This document shows, one piece after another, positions 13,124 to 27,942 of a DNA stretch of 64,000 bases (position 1 is the first letter of the stretch; every line of letters begins with the position of its first letter). The notes below the pieces were generated by a model. The model searched no databases. It was given only the letters and a program-made list of their open reading frames with translations, and was not told the DNA's origin. The translations under genes and the position numbers were made by a program. The DNA comes from Chromobotia macracanthus (taxonomy: Eukaryota > Chordata > Actinopteri > Cypriniformes > Botiidae): assembly GCA_036877525.1 (NCBI GenBank), contig JAZGTH010000157.1:238121-302120 (forward strand), given 5' to 3'.

Positions 13124-16100
13124 ATGGGAAATGCAGACTCAAAGCTGAATTTCAGGAAGGCAGTGATACAGCTGACCACAAAAACACAGGTTTGTCCCTC
13201 GGTGTTATTGCAGGGTGTTTTTTGTGTTACCAGATGGAGACTGCGTCGATATACAGTCGATTAACATTACACCAACACTGTGTATACATGTGCGACATAT
13301 GTATGTTTGCTGGTTACATATGTTTAATTGAAAGCTTATATTGTTGCATTTTCCCCTAAAAATGTAAAAGCTGACAAGTGTCTGGCTATCTACGTGCTAT
13401 TGGTGAACGTATTTGTTTGTTCTACGCTTATGTAATAACGTTAAGAATATGTTTATTATTTTATAAGAATATGTTTTATTTTTTATAAATCTTTTATTAT
13501 GCTTCTTTATTATAATAATAAAAATATATTAATATAATCTGTTGATATAACATATAATAGTATTATAAAATATTTTAAAATAAAAATACACTGATATTCC
13601 ATTTTTCATTTAATAACAAAGTATTTGACAATAACAAAATGTTTAAACTGAAACAATATACATTCAGAGAGGACAAATGACAGAGAATGGATTCTGCCTT
13701 TGTATTTTGCTTTTCTCAACATAAAATGAAAGTGCAGGGGAACTAATGGGATGATGCATGTTAGACCCCACCCCCATTTGTGTCTCAACTGTCAATCATC
13801 CAAAAATATATTAATAATGGCTAGTTAAATTACATGGACTTTTTGGATGTGGACATTTTTTTTCCATCAACATTTCAGGTTTTGCATTTTATTTACCTTT
13901 AAGGTTTTTTTTTTTTTGCAGTTTTTAAAATAGTTAAAACGTTTTACACTACATAGATAAACAAGAATTACACTTTAATTAATGAATTTTAAATACTGAA
14001 TTCCCTGTGTGTTTGCACACTTGGTGATAGAGCTTCCTATGGTTGTAATTTAGTTTCTGCTATTAATTAAATAAGAGTGTGTGTGTAAATTGATGGGCAC
14101 AATTTGGATGGGCACAGTTATTGCTTCATATCCAGAGTCCAGTGTGTGTTGAACAGGATTTGCCTGATCTCTTCTCAACCCACAGCCTGTAGAAGCCACA
14201 GATGATGCATTCTGGGACCAGTTTTGGGCCGACACCGCCACTAATGTACAGGATGTGTTTGCTTTGGTGCCGGCTGCAGAGATCCGAGCTGTCAGGGAAG
14301 AATCGCCCTCCAATCTGGCAACACTATGTTACAAGGTTTGCTCACCATAGTGTTCTGTGTTAAAATGTGCTTCATCAATGCAAGCAGTGATTGTGCAGTT
14401 GGTGAGACAGGAAAACCGGTGGCGCTTTTCCCCTTCCTGTCTCAATCCCCGGACTTCCTTTTTGAGACTGATATTAAAAAATAAAAAAGATTTAACAGTG
14501 TGTAGTCTGTGTTTCAGGGGCCACAGTATTTGCACACCACTTAAAAATGTTTAATTTATTGAATTTTACAAAATATGGAAGAAAGTGTAATGTATTCAAA
14601 ATAAAGATGCAAAACATTACACAAAATGAAGGTTGTTAGGTTAAAATTGTTAAAACAATAGATGATCGATAATAGATAATGTTCAAATTGTGTGATGATA
14701 CTTTGTTGTTGTCAGATATTAGCTGAAGATGTGATTAAATACACCTGTAGTTTCTCTGCTAGGATTCTTGTGTAAATTAAGACCTTAGTTTAATTAAGAC
14801 CTTAGTTTAGTGGACTAATTAAGAAATTAGTCCACTAAAAATCACAAGGAGTCACTTGAAGGTCAAGTGAAGAAAGCTCCATTGTTTGTTTGAAGATGTG
14901 ACCTAATTTTAGTTTTTTTTTTTTAATTCAAAAAAAATTAAAATTTTTTTTTTTAAAAATTTTAAAAAAAAAAAAAAAAAAAAAATTTTTTTTAGAGGTG
15001 TGGTTTTGTGTGTTTTTTTTTTTATTTTGTGGGTGTTTTCCTGTGTTTTATCACAGGCTGTGGAGAAGCTGGTTCAGGGGGCTGAGTCAGGTTGTCCTAC
15101 AGAGAAGGAGAAACAGATTGTGTTAAACTGCACTCGCATGCTAACTCGAATCTTGCCCTACATCTTTGAGGACCAGGACTGGAGAGGGTTCTTCTGGTCT
15201 ACCATCCCTGGAGCTGGTAGAACAGGGGTGAGAAAGATGGACATATCAGTAAATCAGTAAATTTAGTTCCAACAATGGAATCTGCTTGATTCAGTTGTGC
15301 ATCTTCAAGCTTATGTTTAAGTGTATAACAATAGCAGTGCAGGAGTACAAAATTCCCTCAGGAGTACAAAATTCCCTCAGGAGTACAAAAAAAGTCCCTC
15401 AGTAAAGTTTTAACATTCACATTAGCACATTTAGCAGACACATCTACCTTAATTGGTTTACAAATGCTACAACACAAGTTAAATGAAAAGATGGTAAGTT
15501 GACATGAAATACAAAGTTCAGAAATTGCAGAGAAGTGCCAGTACAGAGATCAAGGTGTGACACAAAAACACACACTGTATTTAAAGGCATTTAGGCATCT
15601 AGGATCATGAATTTTTAAAAATATATTCTAAATGTATTTTGATGTCCCTAAACAAATGTGATAAAGTTATTATTTGCACAAGCACATTTATTCAGTTAGG
15701 GTTGTGAACAAAGCAGCTTGCAAATAAGGAATGCTACAACAAATATGAATAGCCACCATGAATTAGTAGCATGGTTTTAAACATTATAATCAAATAATCA
15801 GACATTATATTTCTATAACAAGATATAACACAATGTGGTAGATTGATTTATTTATTGTTATATTGGCTGAAACATAGAATGAATTAGTGTTAGGTGTTGT
15901 TTTATGTTTTGTGTTCTGAGTTTTGATGATTTCTCTGGGCAGATGGATGATGTGGAGGATGATGATGATGAAGGGGCTCGTCCATTGGCTGAGTCTTTGT
16001 TACTGGCTCTAGCAGACCTGCTCTTCTGTCCAGACTTTACTGTCCACAGTCACAAGAGAGGACGACCAGTGAGTTTACTGGAGTTTACTGTTACTGGACA

Positions 16101-19100
16101 CCCAAACCATGATGATGTTATTACATTAAAGCTTTAAAGGGGAAATATTTTATTCTATAGACCTGGTTTGTTTCATTCATATTTTAACAAATGCGCCTTT
16201 TTTGTTTCACATTTTTAACAAATGCAAATGAAATTCTGTTTTTTTCACTGAGGTCACAGGTGTGCATGTGGGTTATGTACAGTTGTTAAACATCCAACCT
16301 GGATTTGATTTATAGATCAATTCTTTCTGATGATGCAGAAGTCTTTCTGCATCATTTACTAATAAATGGGAATGCGTTGGGTGTGTGTGTAGAGTTTGTA
16401 TATAGTGTGCTGACTTCTTCCAGCCAGTCCATAGAAATCATATCACTTTAGGTAAATGCATTAAATGATTTATTATCTCATAAGTTATCAAGTTAACTTT
16501 AAAGGCCCTATTAATATATGTCTGTAATGGAAAATGTGTTTACATTGAAACTCAGTCTGTGTTTGTCACCTCCAGGACTCGGCTGAGGACATGCAATCTT
16601 TGGACAGCTGCGAGTATATCTGGGAGGCTGGGGTGGGCTTCGCTCAATCACCCCCTCTAAACTACGTCCATGATCTGAACAGGTGAGTGAGCCGGGAGTT
16701 GGCTTGAATGCATTCTCAGATCGCATGTTCATTTGAGTTTTCATGGAAACCATTTAATCTGTAACCACACAGGTTAAGGTTAAAAATCCTGTTTTCCCAG
16801 CCGATCTGTATTTGAGATCAGTCATTTAGGAGCAGATTTAGCCTGTACCTTATAATCCTGTGTGTGCTGTGTTTATAGGACAGAGCTGTTGAGGTTACTG
16901 CTCACCTGTTTCTCCGAGGCCGTGTACCTGCCTCCAACATCAGACAACAGCCTTCTCAACCCCTGGGTCACCTTTTTCTGTTCCACTGAGAACAGGTCAG
17001 CCAAACACACGCTCCCCCAACACATATCACCACTTATTAGAGAGGTTTGTCCTACATCCTGCTGTGGACATGAAGGATTTTGTAGAATGTGTGAACTGAG
17101 TAGGGATGTGCTATTGCTAGTGGACTTTTTGTCACTCTGTGAACAGTTGCACCCAGTTGCACCCACAGTACGTACCGCAGTACTCTCATGGCATACCAAA
17201 TGCCCCCTGCTGCCCCAACCCAGTCCTGGCCCATTAATGATGTTGACCTCACTTTAACTTATGTCACACAAAAAGTTTTCTTCCTTGTGATTTGATTAAA
17301 TAGTAATTAATACACTTTGAACACCTAATATGAGCTGTATTTTTTTAATGATTATACACCAGGGTCTGAAATTTAGGGCAACATTGTGGGTATTGCGCAC
17401 ATTTTTCATGCTAATAATCCAGGAAATTCCTGTGAACATTTATGAACTTGTGAATTAAACCATACAGATCAACAAATCCAGCAAAAAACTTTTTCTTTCA
17501 GTCTGTAATTTTATAATCCATGTGAGTGAATCAGCTCTTTCTCCTTTATGCACGTGTGCAGGCATCTGTGTGTAAGAAACACTGAACATGGGTCGCTACC
17601 TAAAGTTGCTGATAGTTTTAAAGTTTACTGCGCTTTAAGCGAGTTGAGACAAAATGATCAGTCACGTTTAAAATAAATAAAGCGCGACCATGGAGTGAAG
17701 ACTGGTCACTCATAATACAGCAACACTTCTCATGAGAAAGACTTAAATCAGACTCCATCATCACGACCATAAAGTGCATTGATCACATTTATGCATATAT
17801 TCATACTTTACTCATGCTTTCATACATTATTGTCTGTCTTTAATATACTGTACGTATTATGTACCTCAGAAGATAAATTTAAGTTTTAGTTATATCAGGA
17901 CTTAATCTGTTGATATTTTCAATGCATTTTCACAACTTTAAAATGGCCATATTTATCACAACTATGGTGAGTTACTATAAGTATATAGTTATAAGTAGTC
18001 ATAAGTAGTTTTTGCAGGTATATTCCAAAAACAACTATAAATGTGAATCATCACGTGATTGCAATCATTGAGTAAAGTAACTCCTAAAAATGCAATATAG
18101 TTTTAGATGTATTTCTACATTAACTATACAAGCCCCGCCCCCAACATTAATCATTCCCCTCATATGAGCTTCAGACAGGGGAATTACCCCAGCACTAAAC
18201 TTGCTGTTCTTAAGCAGTTAAAAATGAATCTTTGGCTTTTCTGGTGCCATGCCCTGAACCCTGCCCCCACAGCAAACAAAATCAAACTGAACCGTGGCCC
18301 CGTTTGCTGTGACTGTATTCTAATGAAAGCGAGCACTATGAACATCTCATATTCGAAATGTCTGAAGTCAAACTGGCCACGGATAAGTTAAGGAAACGTT
18401 TCCTTAAGAAGGCGAGTGTGGAAAGCGGGTCGTGGTTTTGTGGTCGCTGCTGGTGGAGAGACGGTTTGGAGATGAAATGGTTAAGAGAAACGCCTCCCTC
18501 GTAATGAGCTGCAGCTGTGCCCGTTTTGCAGTAAGTCAAGAGACAGGTTAAAACAGGGCTGCAGCAGAAGGTCGGGGTCAAGGAACAGAGGACGGACGGG
18601 ACGGAGGATTGTGGCAGTTTTTCTTTATTTTGGAACGCTGAAAAGCACACAGACTAATTTTGCTTGTTTCTTTTTTTTGTTACCTTTATTGGAAATAAAT
18701 ACCCGCTTACCCGTTCTCTTTTACACCACTTTTTACAGAAAAGAAAAATATGGTATATCTTTCAGTTTCCTATAATATATCGATATAAACAATAATATAT
18801 CTAAATTTATGTTCAAAGTAAAATTATATGGTCTTGATGTGCACATTGTCTGTTGGTTTAACTTGGTACTAATTTGGTGTCAAGAGTCTAATAATAGTCT
18901 CTCTATTGCATCAATCAATCTTAGAGCTTCTCTGTAGACTTCTCATTTTTTCAGTGGATGAACTGATTGAAATCTGCTGTCATCTGAAGCCGAATGCATT
19001 TTACAGAGACCAGTAGTATTTAGCCATATTAGGACTTCACAGGGATTTTTTAGGGGGAAAAGTATAATAGAATGGGATGAAATAAAAGAAACAATAAGCT

Positions 19101-22100
19101 CAGTTTCTTTATTTTTTCTTTAATGTGTCTACTGTACCAATTAAAACTCTGTCTGTAATTAAATGGAATACTCTCAGCACGTTTTAACACATTTAAAAGT
19201 ATTCCGCAGATTTTTTCTGCAGAATTAGCAAGATTCCATCTGGCCCTGGTCATATCTCCAGACCATGATGTAGATTTGGGCCATTATGCAGCATGCAGTA
19301 TGCATGTAGAAATGCCCTAGCAATTTGAATTACCACTTTGAACACCATGCACAGAAATGCACTAAATAATGATTTATTATAATAAATAATTTAATGCATT
19401 TAATTAGCAACCTCATAGCAACCCCCTGACAAAAACCCCAGCATTGTGGCAGTCATTATTCTTCAGGAATTATACGGTCAACATTGACAGTCTCTTGTCC
19501 TCACAGACATGCCCTGCCTCTTTTCACCTCCCTGTTGAACGTGGTGTGTGCATATGACCCTGTGGGTTATGGGATTCCCTATAATCACCTGCTCTTCTCT
19601 GACTACCGCGAGCAGCTGGTGGAGCAGGCTGTACAGATCATCATAGTGACCCTGGAGCATGAGGGAGGACTGCCGTACCGCCCACCCTCCCCATCCAGCA
19701 TGGAGGACCAGGATGTAAGTGCACCACACCCCTAAAGCACACAAGATCCACACACGCACACAGAGCAAAGGTGAACAAGAGACAACAAATCCACTGTGCA
19801 CTTTATATAAAAATATAACGTTAAAGCATAATGTTAAATTATAATAGCATTATATAGATCATTTGAAATAATGTATAAAATGTGTGATGTATTCATGCCC
19901 TTTTCTTTACTTTATTCATAGTCTGGTCCAAACAATCTTTTTGTGAACTACTTGTCCAGAATTCACAGGGAGGAGGTATGTATGTCATATTTCTTCAGTT
20001 GAAGTCTACTTATGACGGTAGAAACCACATAAAACACTTGTTGGGCATTAAGCATCAAAGGGCACTTAAGTTGCTATCTGCCAGTGCTGGAATCGAACAA
20101 GCAACCTTCTGATTACAAGCCCGACTCACTTACCAGTAGGCCACAACTGCCCCAATAACTTTTATATTTTACTCACCTATTCTGCTCTACCATTCTACTC
20201 ATTACAAACCTGTTATTTTATATAATGGACCACAGAAGTAGAAATTTAAGAAAAACAGTATTAATGTTGGTCTGTTCATCACACAAACCAATCAGATTGC
20301 TTCAGAGGAATTTTGCTGATTGGTCCTTGATACTAGTTGGTCAAGCTGATCTTTATTTATGTTGCATAGCAACATTCTGTTATTGGTTATGTGTCTAGGA
20401 ATATCTTTCAACAGAAGGAGAACATTTAATTATTTAAGCTAAAAAATGTTTTTTATTAAAACTGTGCCCTTAATGTTTATGCAAATTATAAATAAAATTA
20501 TGCAAATTATAAATAAGCAGTAAGGCACTCAAAGCTGTGCTATGTTGGAAATAAAGCACACAAATGCAAAGCAGATTTGTTTGTCTAACCTTCACTTTTT
20601 GGAGAAAGACATTAGGATACTTTTTAAAATAACATTTAAATAAATACATTTATTATTTTTTATTATTGACAATTATTTATTTATAAAATAATTGTACTAA
20701 AAACTCAATAGCTAAATGTTGCTGGTCACTACCACACCACTAAGTGTACATGTAAAAATTAAAAATATTATAGATCACGCTTTCTTTCTTATTTACGCAG
20801 GATTATGACTTTGTACTGAAAGGCTTGGCGCGCTTGCTGACAAACCCTCTTATTCAAACATACCTACCCAACTCGACCAAAAAGATCCAGTTTAACCAAG
20901 AACTGCTGGTTCTCTTCTGGAAACTCTGTGACTTCAACAAAGTATGAGATTTTACACTTCCTGCAGATTTGGACATCATCTGTAGGGAAGTATGTTAATT
21001 ATTCACACTTTTCATGTCTTTGCAGAAATTCCTGTTCTTTGTGCTGAAGAGCAGTGATGTGTTGGACATATTAGTACCTATACTGTATTACCTGAATGAT
21101 GCCCGAGCTGACCAGTGTAAGTGTGTGCGTTACTGTTTGTCTGATCTTTAGCAGTAACTTTGGCACATTTGGTTGCTTTTAACTTTGTGGTTGGAATAGA
21201 GTGTGTTGATATGGAGAAATGAAGAACAGGTCTGTGACAGTTATATGCAATGTCTGCCAGTAGGGGGAAGGATAATACTCAAAGCTGCAATCCATAATTA
21301 TTTTGGTTAACAGATAAGTGTTCAAAACTGTCTCCTTACCTTACCCTGATTTGCAGTGGTGAGTTTATAATAATGATATATAATTTGAGTTGTCAGGTTC
21401 AGTTTCACAGGAAATGTCATGCTGGCTGCTATATTAGGTGTGTGGGTGCTGAGGACGGTGGGGTTTTTGTAGCTTGTTCTTACAGCAGTTGAATTTAAAC
21501 TTGACATCTGGATTAAAATAACTCCACAAGTAACTTGCAATTTAACGTTTCTAACTGAGATGGTGAGAGACATTTTGGCAAAATTTTGGATTGCTGCTAT
21601 AACATAACAACGTTAAAGTTGTAAAGGTTTGACAGCATATTTTTATTAAATAGACTGTGTGTTTGCATGTGTATTTAACAGAATATTTAAACAAATGACA
21701 TTCATTTTATCTGCTGTGATTATGAGGGTTATACAAGGAAAATTGCACAATGTTCATCTAATGAGTCAAATCATTATTTATTATCTTGCAATGTTGCTGT
21801 GTGTTGATCTTCAGCACGGGTTGGTCTAATGCACATTGGTGTCTTCATTCTTCTACTGTTGAGTGGAGAGAGGAACTTTGGGGTGCGTCTGAATAAGCCG
21901 TACTCCCTCCATGTCCCCATGGATATCCCTGTGTTTACAGGAACACATGCCGACCTGCTCATCGTGGTAAATCACAGACATAATCAGTTTTAATTATGGA
22001 CTAAAATGACAAAAAAAGGTTTTGTGTCCATAATGTGTATATATAGCATTTTTCAAAAATACTTTTTTATAATTTTTTGTAAAAAGCAAGGGCATTTTAT

Positions 22101-25100
22101 TAATGGGGAGTATTTGTCAGTATTTGTCAGCTGCAAAGAAAAATTATTATAGAGCCTAAGCAATGTATTATTTGAGTGTAGGACACAGAAAATATTTTGT
22201 GTGCATTGGAATAATGCGCATTGATATATTGTGTGCAGTGAGAACAGGAATTTGTTCTAAGAAAGTAAATTTTTATTTTCTCTTAACTTGAATTAAAAGT
22301 GTAATTTCATAACCTGATCAAACAACTTTTGCACAGGTTTTCCACAAGATAATAACCAGCGGTCATCAGCGTCTGCAGCCTCTCTATGACTGTCTTCTCA
22401 CCATTGTGGTAAATGGTGAGTATTAACAGTAAGTGGTTTTGCACAGGGATTCAGATTTGTATGTGGTTACACTACACCATTATACTGGAGGTGTCAGAGA
22501 CTAGGTGAGGCCATTTTCTTAGAAGAATGAGTTTAGTTTATGAGTTTAGTTGGTTTCCTGAGATCTAACCCATGGCAAACAATAGATTGCAAATTAAAGT
22601 GAATCATGAGATGTTAAAAATGAGGTGTTGAAATGCTCAAAGCTACAAATATTCTGATTGTCCAGGATTCATCTGCGTAGTTTGCTGCATTTCAAATTTA
22701 ATGTCATCGCTCCCACACCCCTCCCTAATACCTTGTATTTGTTCAGTATCTCCCTACCTGAAGAGTCTTTCCATGGTGGCAGCTAACAAGCTCCTGCATC
22801 TCCTGGAGGCTTTCTCTACCAGCTGGTTTTTGTTTTCTGCCCCTCAGAACCATCATCTGGTCTTCTTCTTGTTGGAGGCCTTCAATAACATCATTCAGTA
22901 CCAGTTTGATGGTAAGACTAGTTACTAATTTGTCCTTTAAAGGACATTCCTATAAGCCTTTTGCCAACTATTTAAAAACATTTTCAATTCAATTCAACTT
23001 TAGTTGTATATCGCTTTTACAATGTGGCATTGTCTCAAAGCCGCTTTACAGGGAGGAAAAAGAAAAAAGGAAATGTAGACAATGATACAGTAACAACGGT
23101 ATGTCAATTATCAATCAATTATCAATAACTAAGTATCAAGTAAGATATTAACTATGGAGTATCAAATATCTGTTATCCGCAGTCTCCCAGTGAGAACTCC
23201 AACACGGCAACATTTTCTGCCACAAACCTTTCCATGGCTTGAATTGAGAGGGTTTTCAGCTTAGTCAGTGTTTTTCTGTACCTCATTTATTCCTCTCTTA
23301 TCAATACACACACACACACATATACACACACGTCAATATACAGTACAACTCATATAACTAAAAAAATTTTTTATTACATATATGTTACAGTTTTCCTTTT
23401 AGCATCGTTTATCATATGTAAAGCTGTTTGCAACAATGTAACATTGTTTGAAGCATTATATAAATAAATTTGAATGGAGTATTCCCCATCACCTCCCACT
23501 TAACACCTTCCATTTTTGGGGAAGTTGAAGGGGGAGTACTTACAACATCTATCTGTCCATGAACATGACAGTTTGTGAAATAAAAAGTTAAGTAATGATG
23601 TAATCAGTAATCCATTTGTAATCTCTTTTTCTCTGTAAATGTTTATGTAGGTAACTGTAACTTGGTGTATGCCATCATCCGGAAACGCAATGTTTTCCAC
23701 CAGCTGGCCAACCTGCCATATGATCCCACCTCCATTCTGAAGGCCCTACAGAGGAAGAGGAAGTCTCCAGATGTCATTTCTCGCAGCAGCTCACAGGAGA
23801 CGGTGTCCATGGAGGGCTCACGCCCGGCTATTCCTGCTGAGCCCGGCACACTGAAGGCCAGTCTGGTGGCTATGCCAGGTACTGGAGGTGTACTCATTGA
23901 TGTAAACTGAAATAATATTAAGAAAGTATAATTTTGTGAAAATTTGTGAATTGTGAACAAAACTAGTGGGAATGTCTATTAGGAAAATAAATTAGGTTGG
24001 TTTTGATTTAATGACTAACTTTGAAGCGCCTGTGCAAGTCTTGCAAATGGTCAGATTTGCTGGGAAGTGAATTATAGGTAATTTAGGCATAAGGTTCCCT
24101 TAGTCTTAGCTAACCCTAATATCCGTCCTGTATAGTTATTTTTTAATCAGGTTGTCAAAGTCAGTGTTTTTCTTCAAAAACTACCTGGAAGATGAACTTT
24201 GACGCAGTGTAACTCTCTTTAGGCATCGATAAACTGACAGAGAAGTCGCAGGTTTCAGAAGATGGTACCATGGTGGCAGTGCAGTCAGAATCATCTCAAT
24301 CCCCAGAGCACAGCTGCACAGCTGCAGTCAGCGACACTGAGTCTGTCTCTGGAAGAGACACAGAGGTGAGAGGAACCTTCACTGCACCTGAGGTTCTGAT
24401 CACCTTCTTCAACTGACAGTGAGGACTGTGCTGATATCTTTTTATAGGACGTCTTTTACACTGAGGCGGAGATGGCGAGGAGACGCCTGTCTAGTACACC
24501 GTCTTCTGTCAGCCACTGGAACCCAAAACCAGAGTGGGTAAGAGACCTCCATCATCATCCTAACTTCTGATCAGAAGTTAGGATGATGACACTTGACATT
24601 TTACTCTTGGAGTTAATAACTCAGAATCATTTTAACACTGGACTAAAAATGGATTAGGAAAAGGAAAATTCTAGGATAAAGGAAGATTCTGTCATTTTTG
24701 CCAAATGAACATTTTTTGCCAATTATTTTTTTCTGTAAAACAGAATTTATTGAAGAATGATTATGCAGCTCTGTTCCATGCAAACAACAGTAAATAGTCA
24801 ATATATGTGTAAAACTCCAAAATGGACCACGAATAGAAGTAATCCATATGGCTAATAAAGATATACAAGCCATACAGAAAAGAATACATTGTCGCAAGGG
24901 GAGAGTCAGTAAATGAAAATGTTTATATTTGGATGTACTGTTTTTTACATAATCCACAGGGTGGTGCAGAGCTTCATAATAAGATCAGGAACATTTCATC
25001 AACACTACATTGATAAAGCACTGCCTCACTTCTGTGCTGTAAGGTGTACAGTTTAAAACAATGCAGTGCTAGTAAATAACCAGGCATACCAGAGTTTATT

Positions 25101-27942
25101 TTTTAATCACCTTTACATAAGTATTCACAGCCTTTGCTCAATACTTTGTTAAAGCACCTTTGGTAAGAATTACAGCCTCAAGCTTGGCACACCTATTTTC
25201 GGGGGGGTTTTTCCCATTTTTCTTAGCAGGACCTCTCAAGCTCCATCACGTTGGATGGGGAGTGCCAGTGCACAGCCATTTTCAGATCTCTCCAGAGAAG
25301 TTATTGGGTTCAAGTCTGGGCTTTGGCTGGGTCACTCAAGGACATTCACAGAGTTGTCCCATAGCCACTCCTTTGTTATTTTGGCTGTGTGCTTAGTGTC
25401 ATTGTCCTTTTGGAAGATGAACCTTCATCCCAGTCTGAGGTCCAGAGCCCTCTGGAGTAGATTTTCATTAAGGATGTCTCTGTACATTGCTGCATTAATT
25501 TTTCCCTCGATCCTGATTAGATTCCCAGTTCCTGCCGCTAAAAACAAAATCCCCAAAGCATGATGCTGCCACCACCATGCTTCACTGTAGGGATGGTATT
25601 GGCCAGGTGATGAGCGATGCCTGGTTTCCTCCAGACATGACGATTGACATTCAGGCCAAAGAGTTCAATCTTTGTTTTATCAGACCAAAGAATTTTGTTT
25701 CTCATGGTCTGAGAGTCTCTCAGGTACCTTTCATGTGCCTTACACTGAGGACTTCACTGAGGGCTTCAGTCTGGCCACTGTACCATACAGGCCTGATTGG
25801 GGGAGTGCTGCAGAGATGGTTATTCTTCTGGAAGGTTATTCTCTGTCCACAGAAAAATGCTGGAGCTCTGTCAGAGTGACCATCGGGTTCTTGGTCACTT
25901 ACCTGACTAAGGTCCTTCTCCCCGGATGGCTCAATTTGGCCGGGCGGCCCATTCTAGGAAAAGTCCTGGCGGTTCCAAACTTCTTCCATTTACGGATAAT
26001 GGAGTCCACTGTGCTCATTGGGACCTTCAGTGCTGCAGAAATGTTTCCGTACCCTTCCCCAGTTCTGCCTCAATACAAGCCTGTCATGGAGGTTTGCAGG
26101 CTATTCCTTGGACTTCATGGCTTGGTTTGTGCTCTGACATGCACTGTTAACTGTGGGACCTTATATAGACAGACTTATATAGACTTATATATTTTATTAT
26201 TTTTATTATTTTTATTAAAGACAGTGTGTCTTTCCAAATCATGTCCAATCAAATTAATTTACCACAGATGGACTGCAATCAAATTGTAGAAACATCCCAA
26301 GGATGATCAGTGGAAACAGGATGCACCTGAGCTCAATTTTGAGTGTCATGGAAAAGGCTGTGAATACTTATGTATTTGCAATTTTTTTTTTTTTTTAAAG
26401 ATTTTAAACTTTGCTGTAACAAAGGCTGTAACATAACAAAATGTGGAAAAGGTGAAGTGCTGTGAATACTTTCCGGATGCACTGTAGGCCAAAGCTCATT
26501 TAAAATGGACTGAGGTCAAGTGGAAAACTGTTGCAGCACAAACTGCATCGGTTTATGCTGTTGTGCTACCGTATGTGCTATTGACAGTTCATTTTTTGTT
26601 TAAATTATTTCAATAATTTTTTTAAAGTTTTCTTTCCTGCCAATAAAATGAAATAAGTTCCAAATTCTCAACTAATATTTTGGCCTATATTTTACTTTAT
26701 TTCATCTTTATTTCAGATAACAAATGTTAGTTTTAGTTTAAGGTAACAATAATGTCTGTAGCCTACGAATAAGAACAACAGTCCAGTGTTTACAAATACA
26801 CAGTGTGAAATCCAGGATGCTTTGCTAGGGTAAAGCATGAATAGTGTAGAACATACATGAAGATAATCCAGGATTAAGTTAACCCATGGTTGTCCTGTCT
26901 TCATCAGTGTCTCTGTGTTACAGGTCTCATCCTGGAAGAACAAACTCCCACTGCAGACCATCATGCGTCTGCTGCAGGTCCTGGTGCCACAGGTGGAAAA
27001 GATCTGCATTGACAAGTAAGGGAAGAGTTTGAACACTGATGGTGTCAATGTAGTTTAATTTTCTGCAGTGAAAAGAGACTGTGGTCATTCCTCAGGGGTC
27101 TGACGGATGAATCTGAGATCCTTAAGTTTCTGCAGCATGGGACTCTGGTGGGCTTGCTGCCTGTCCCTCACCCCATCCTCATCAGGAAGTACCAGGCCAA
27201 CGCAGGAACTGCCATGTGGTTCCGCACATACATGTGGGGAGTCATCTATTTGCGGTCAGTGTTATGACTTCACATTTACTTTGACTCTTTTGGTGGTGCT
27301 GTTCACTGACTTCAAGATAATATGAAACTATTCATACTAGTACCTACTACTACAGTTTGAATAATCAGTGCATGTTGTTCTTGAATTAAACTGTAATAAC
27401 TTTCTCCACCTCTAAAATATTTTTTTCTGCTGATGTAACCATGGGAACAATAATATTAACCAGTGTGTTATAAAATAGATTTCCAAACTGAATATTACAT
27501 TTTACTTAGAAATATGTCATGTTATAGAACTTAAATAATTGAGAGAGCAACTAGGAAATGTGTCATAAAGAATGTGTCTCTGGCACAGCTGTTTCTATTG
27601 AAGTTTTGGGTGAATCTGTCCAGGACACATCTCAAAATCAAAGAGAAAAAAGGGAAAAGGCTTTTTAAGTACTGCTAAGAATGTTTGCATTGTAATATTA
27701 TTTTCATTATAATTAAGCACATTTACAAATTCCAATACTGTAGCATACAACACACACACACAAATCAATCTCATGACTAATGTATTTTAAATCAAATTTT
27801 ATGTTTATAAGTATTTATTTATTCATTCAATAATTTAATATGATATTACTATGATATTGCTTCATCTTCTCAATGCAGTAACGTGGATCCACCCATCTGG
27901 TATGACACAGATGTGCGTCTCTTTGAGATTCAGAGGATGTAA
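13124..27942 (+). CDS. hid1: HID1 domain-containing protein
   Basis: HID1 is a peripheral protein of the trans-Golgi needed for making neuroendocrine dense-core granules. Nineteen coding exons join in frame to 800 residues (human about 788): 13124-13189, 14186-14335, 15057-15227, 15943-16068, 16576-16682, 16879-16995, 19507-19714, 19922-19975, 20801-20941, 21026-21116, 21815-21966, 22337-22415, 22747-22911, 23651-23878, 24223-24365, 24448-24537, 26924-27015, 27096-27254, 27879-27942. The protein starts MGNADSK, a myristoylation signal (Gly2, Ser6). Near-identical family stretches include DDAFWDQFWAD, LPNSTKKIQF and HPILIRKYQA. The least conserved parts are an acidic run in exon 4 (VEDDDDEGA) and the serine-rich linker of exons 14-16. 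Every exon has AG/GT borders, and I see no break. Introns hold repeats listed separately. The gene converges with otop2 downstream. Confidence 0.96.
14806..14839. repeat. Small perfect hairpin in hid1 intron 2
   Basis: Two 15-base arms (tttagtggactaatt and its exact complement) are separated by four bases. It is preceded by a doubled word (taagaccttagttta) at 14778-14809. It looks like local slippage or the remnant of a small element. No function is evident. Confidence 0.6.
14911..15030. repeat. Homopolymeric A/T low-complexity run
   Basis: Long alternating runs of T and A, including over 20 A in a row, sit directly before hid1 exon 3. The final T-rich part merges with the pyrimidine tract of the exon 3 acceptor at 15056. 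Length in such runs is often unstable or mis-assembled. Confidence 0.9.
15340..15402 (+). repeat. Three-copy 19-base tandem repeat
   Basis: The unit caggagtacaaaattccct is repeated exactly at 15340-15358 and 15359-15377, then a third copy with six extra A/G bases runs to 15402. It lies in hid1 intron 3 and appears to be recent local duplication. Confidence 0.9.
20048..20152 (-). repeat. tRNA-like SINE-type repeat in hid1 intron 8
   Basis: Read on the minus strand, this stretch has a box-A-like gtaagtgagtcggg followed by gcttgttcgattcc, an almost ideal box B. It is preceded by words typical of dispersed fish repeats. The acceptor and anticodon stems do not pair, so it is a tRNA-derived repeat and not a tRNA gene. 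Confidence 0.5.
22983..23478. repeat. Dispersed fish repeat in hid1 intron 13
   Basis: It starts with caattcaattcaactttagt and gtatatcgcttttacaatgt, continues to tctcaaagccgctttacagg, and closes with related text near 23420-23475 (gctgtttgcaacaatgtaac, then attatataaataaatttgaa). This beginning and ending are common to a widespread teleost repeat. Family name is not assigned. Limits are approximate. Confidence 0.5.
24552..24589. repeat. Perfect 38-base palindrome next to hid1 exon 16 donor
   Basis: Two exactly complementary 19-base arms meet with no spacer at 24570/24571 (left arm tcatcatcctaacttctga). The palindrome begins 15 bases after the end of exon 16 (24537). In RNA it would form a strong stem close to the splice donor. 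Such spacer-free palindromes are often unstable, so this may be a recent event. Confidence 0.95.
25112..26484 (-). mobile_element. Antisense Tc1-like transposon copy in hid1 intron 16
   Basis: This 1.4-kb insertion carries a decayed Tc1-like transposase on the minus strand. The familiar inner edge acataagtattcacagcc begins it, and the outer end gaatactttccggatgcactg closes it at 26484, followed by TA. The left inverted repeat is cut short, so the copy is incomplete. Open frames on the plus strand (the longest at 25672-26289) are antisense by-products. On the minus strand the frame is broken many times. hid1 exons 16 and 17 flank it and remain intact. Confidence 0.8.
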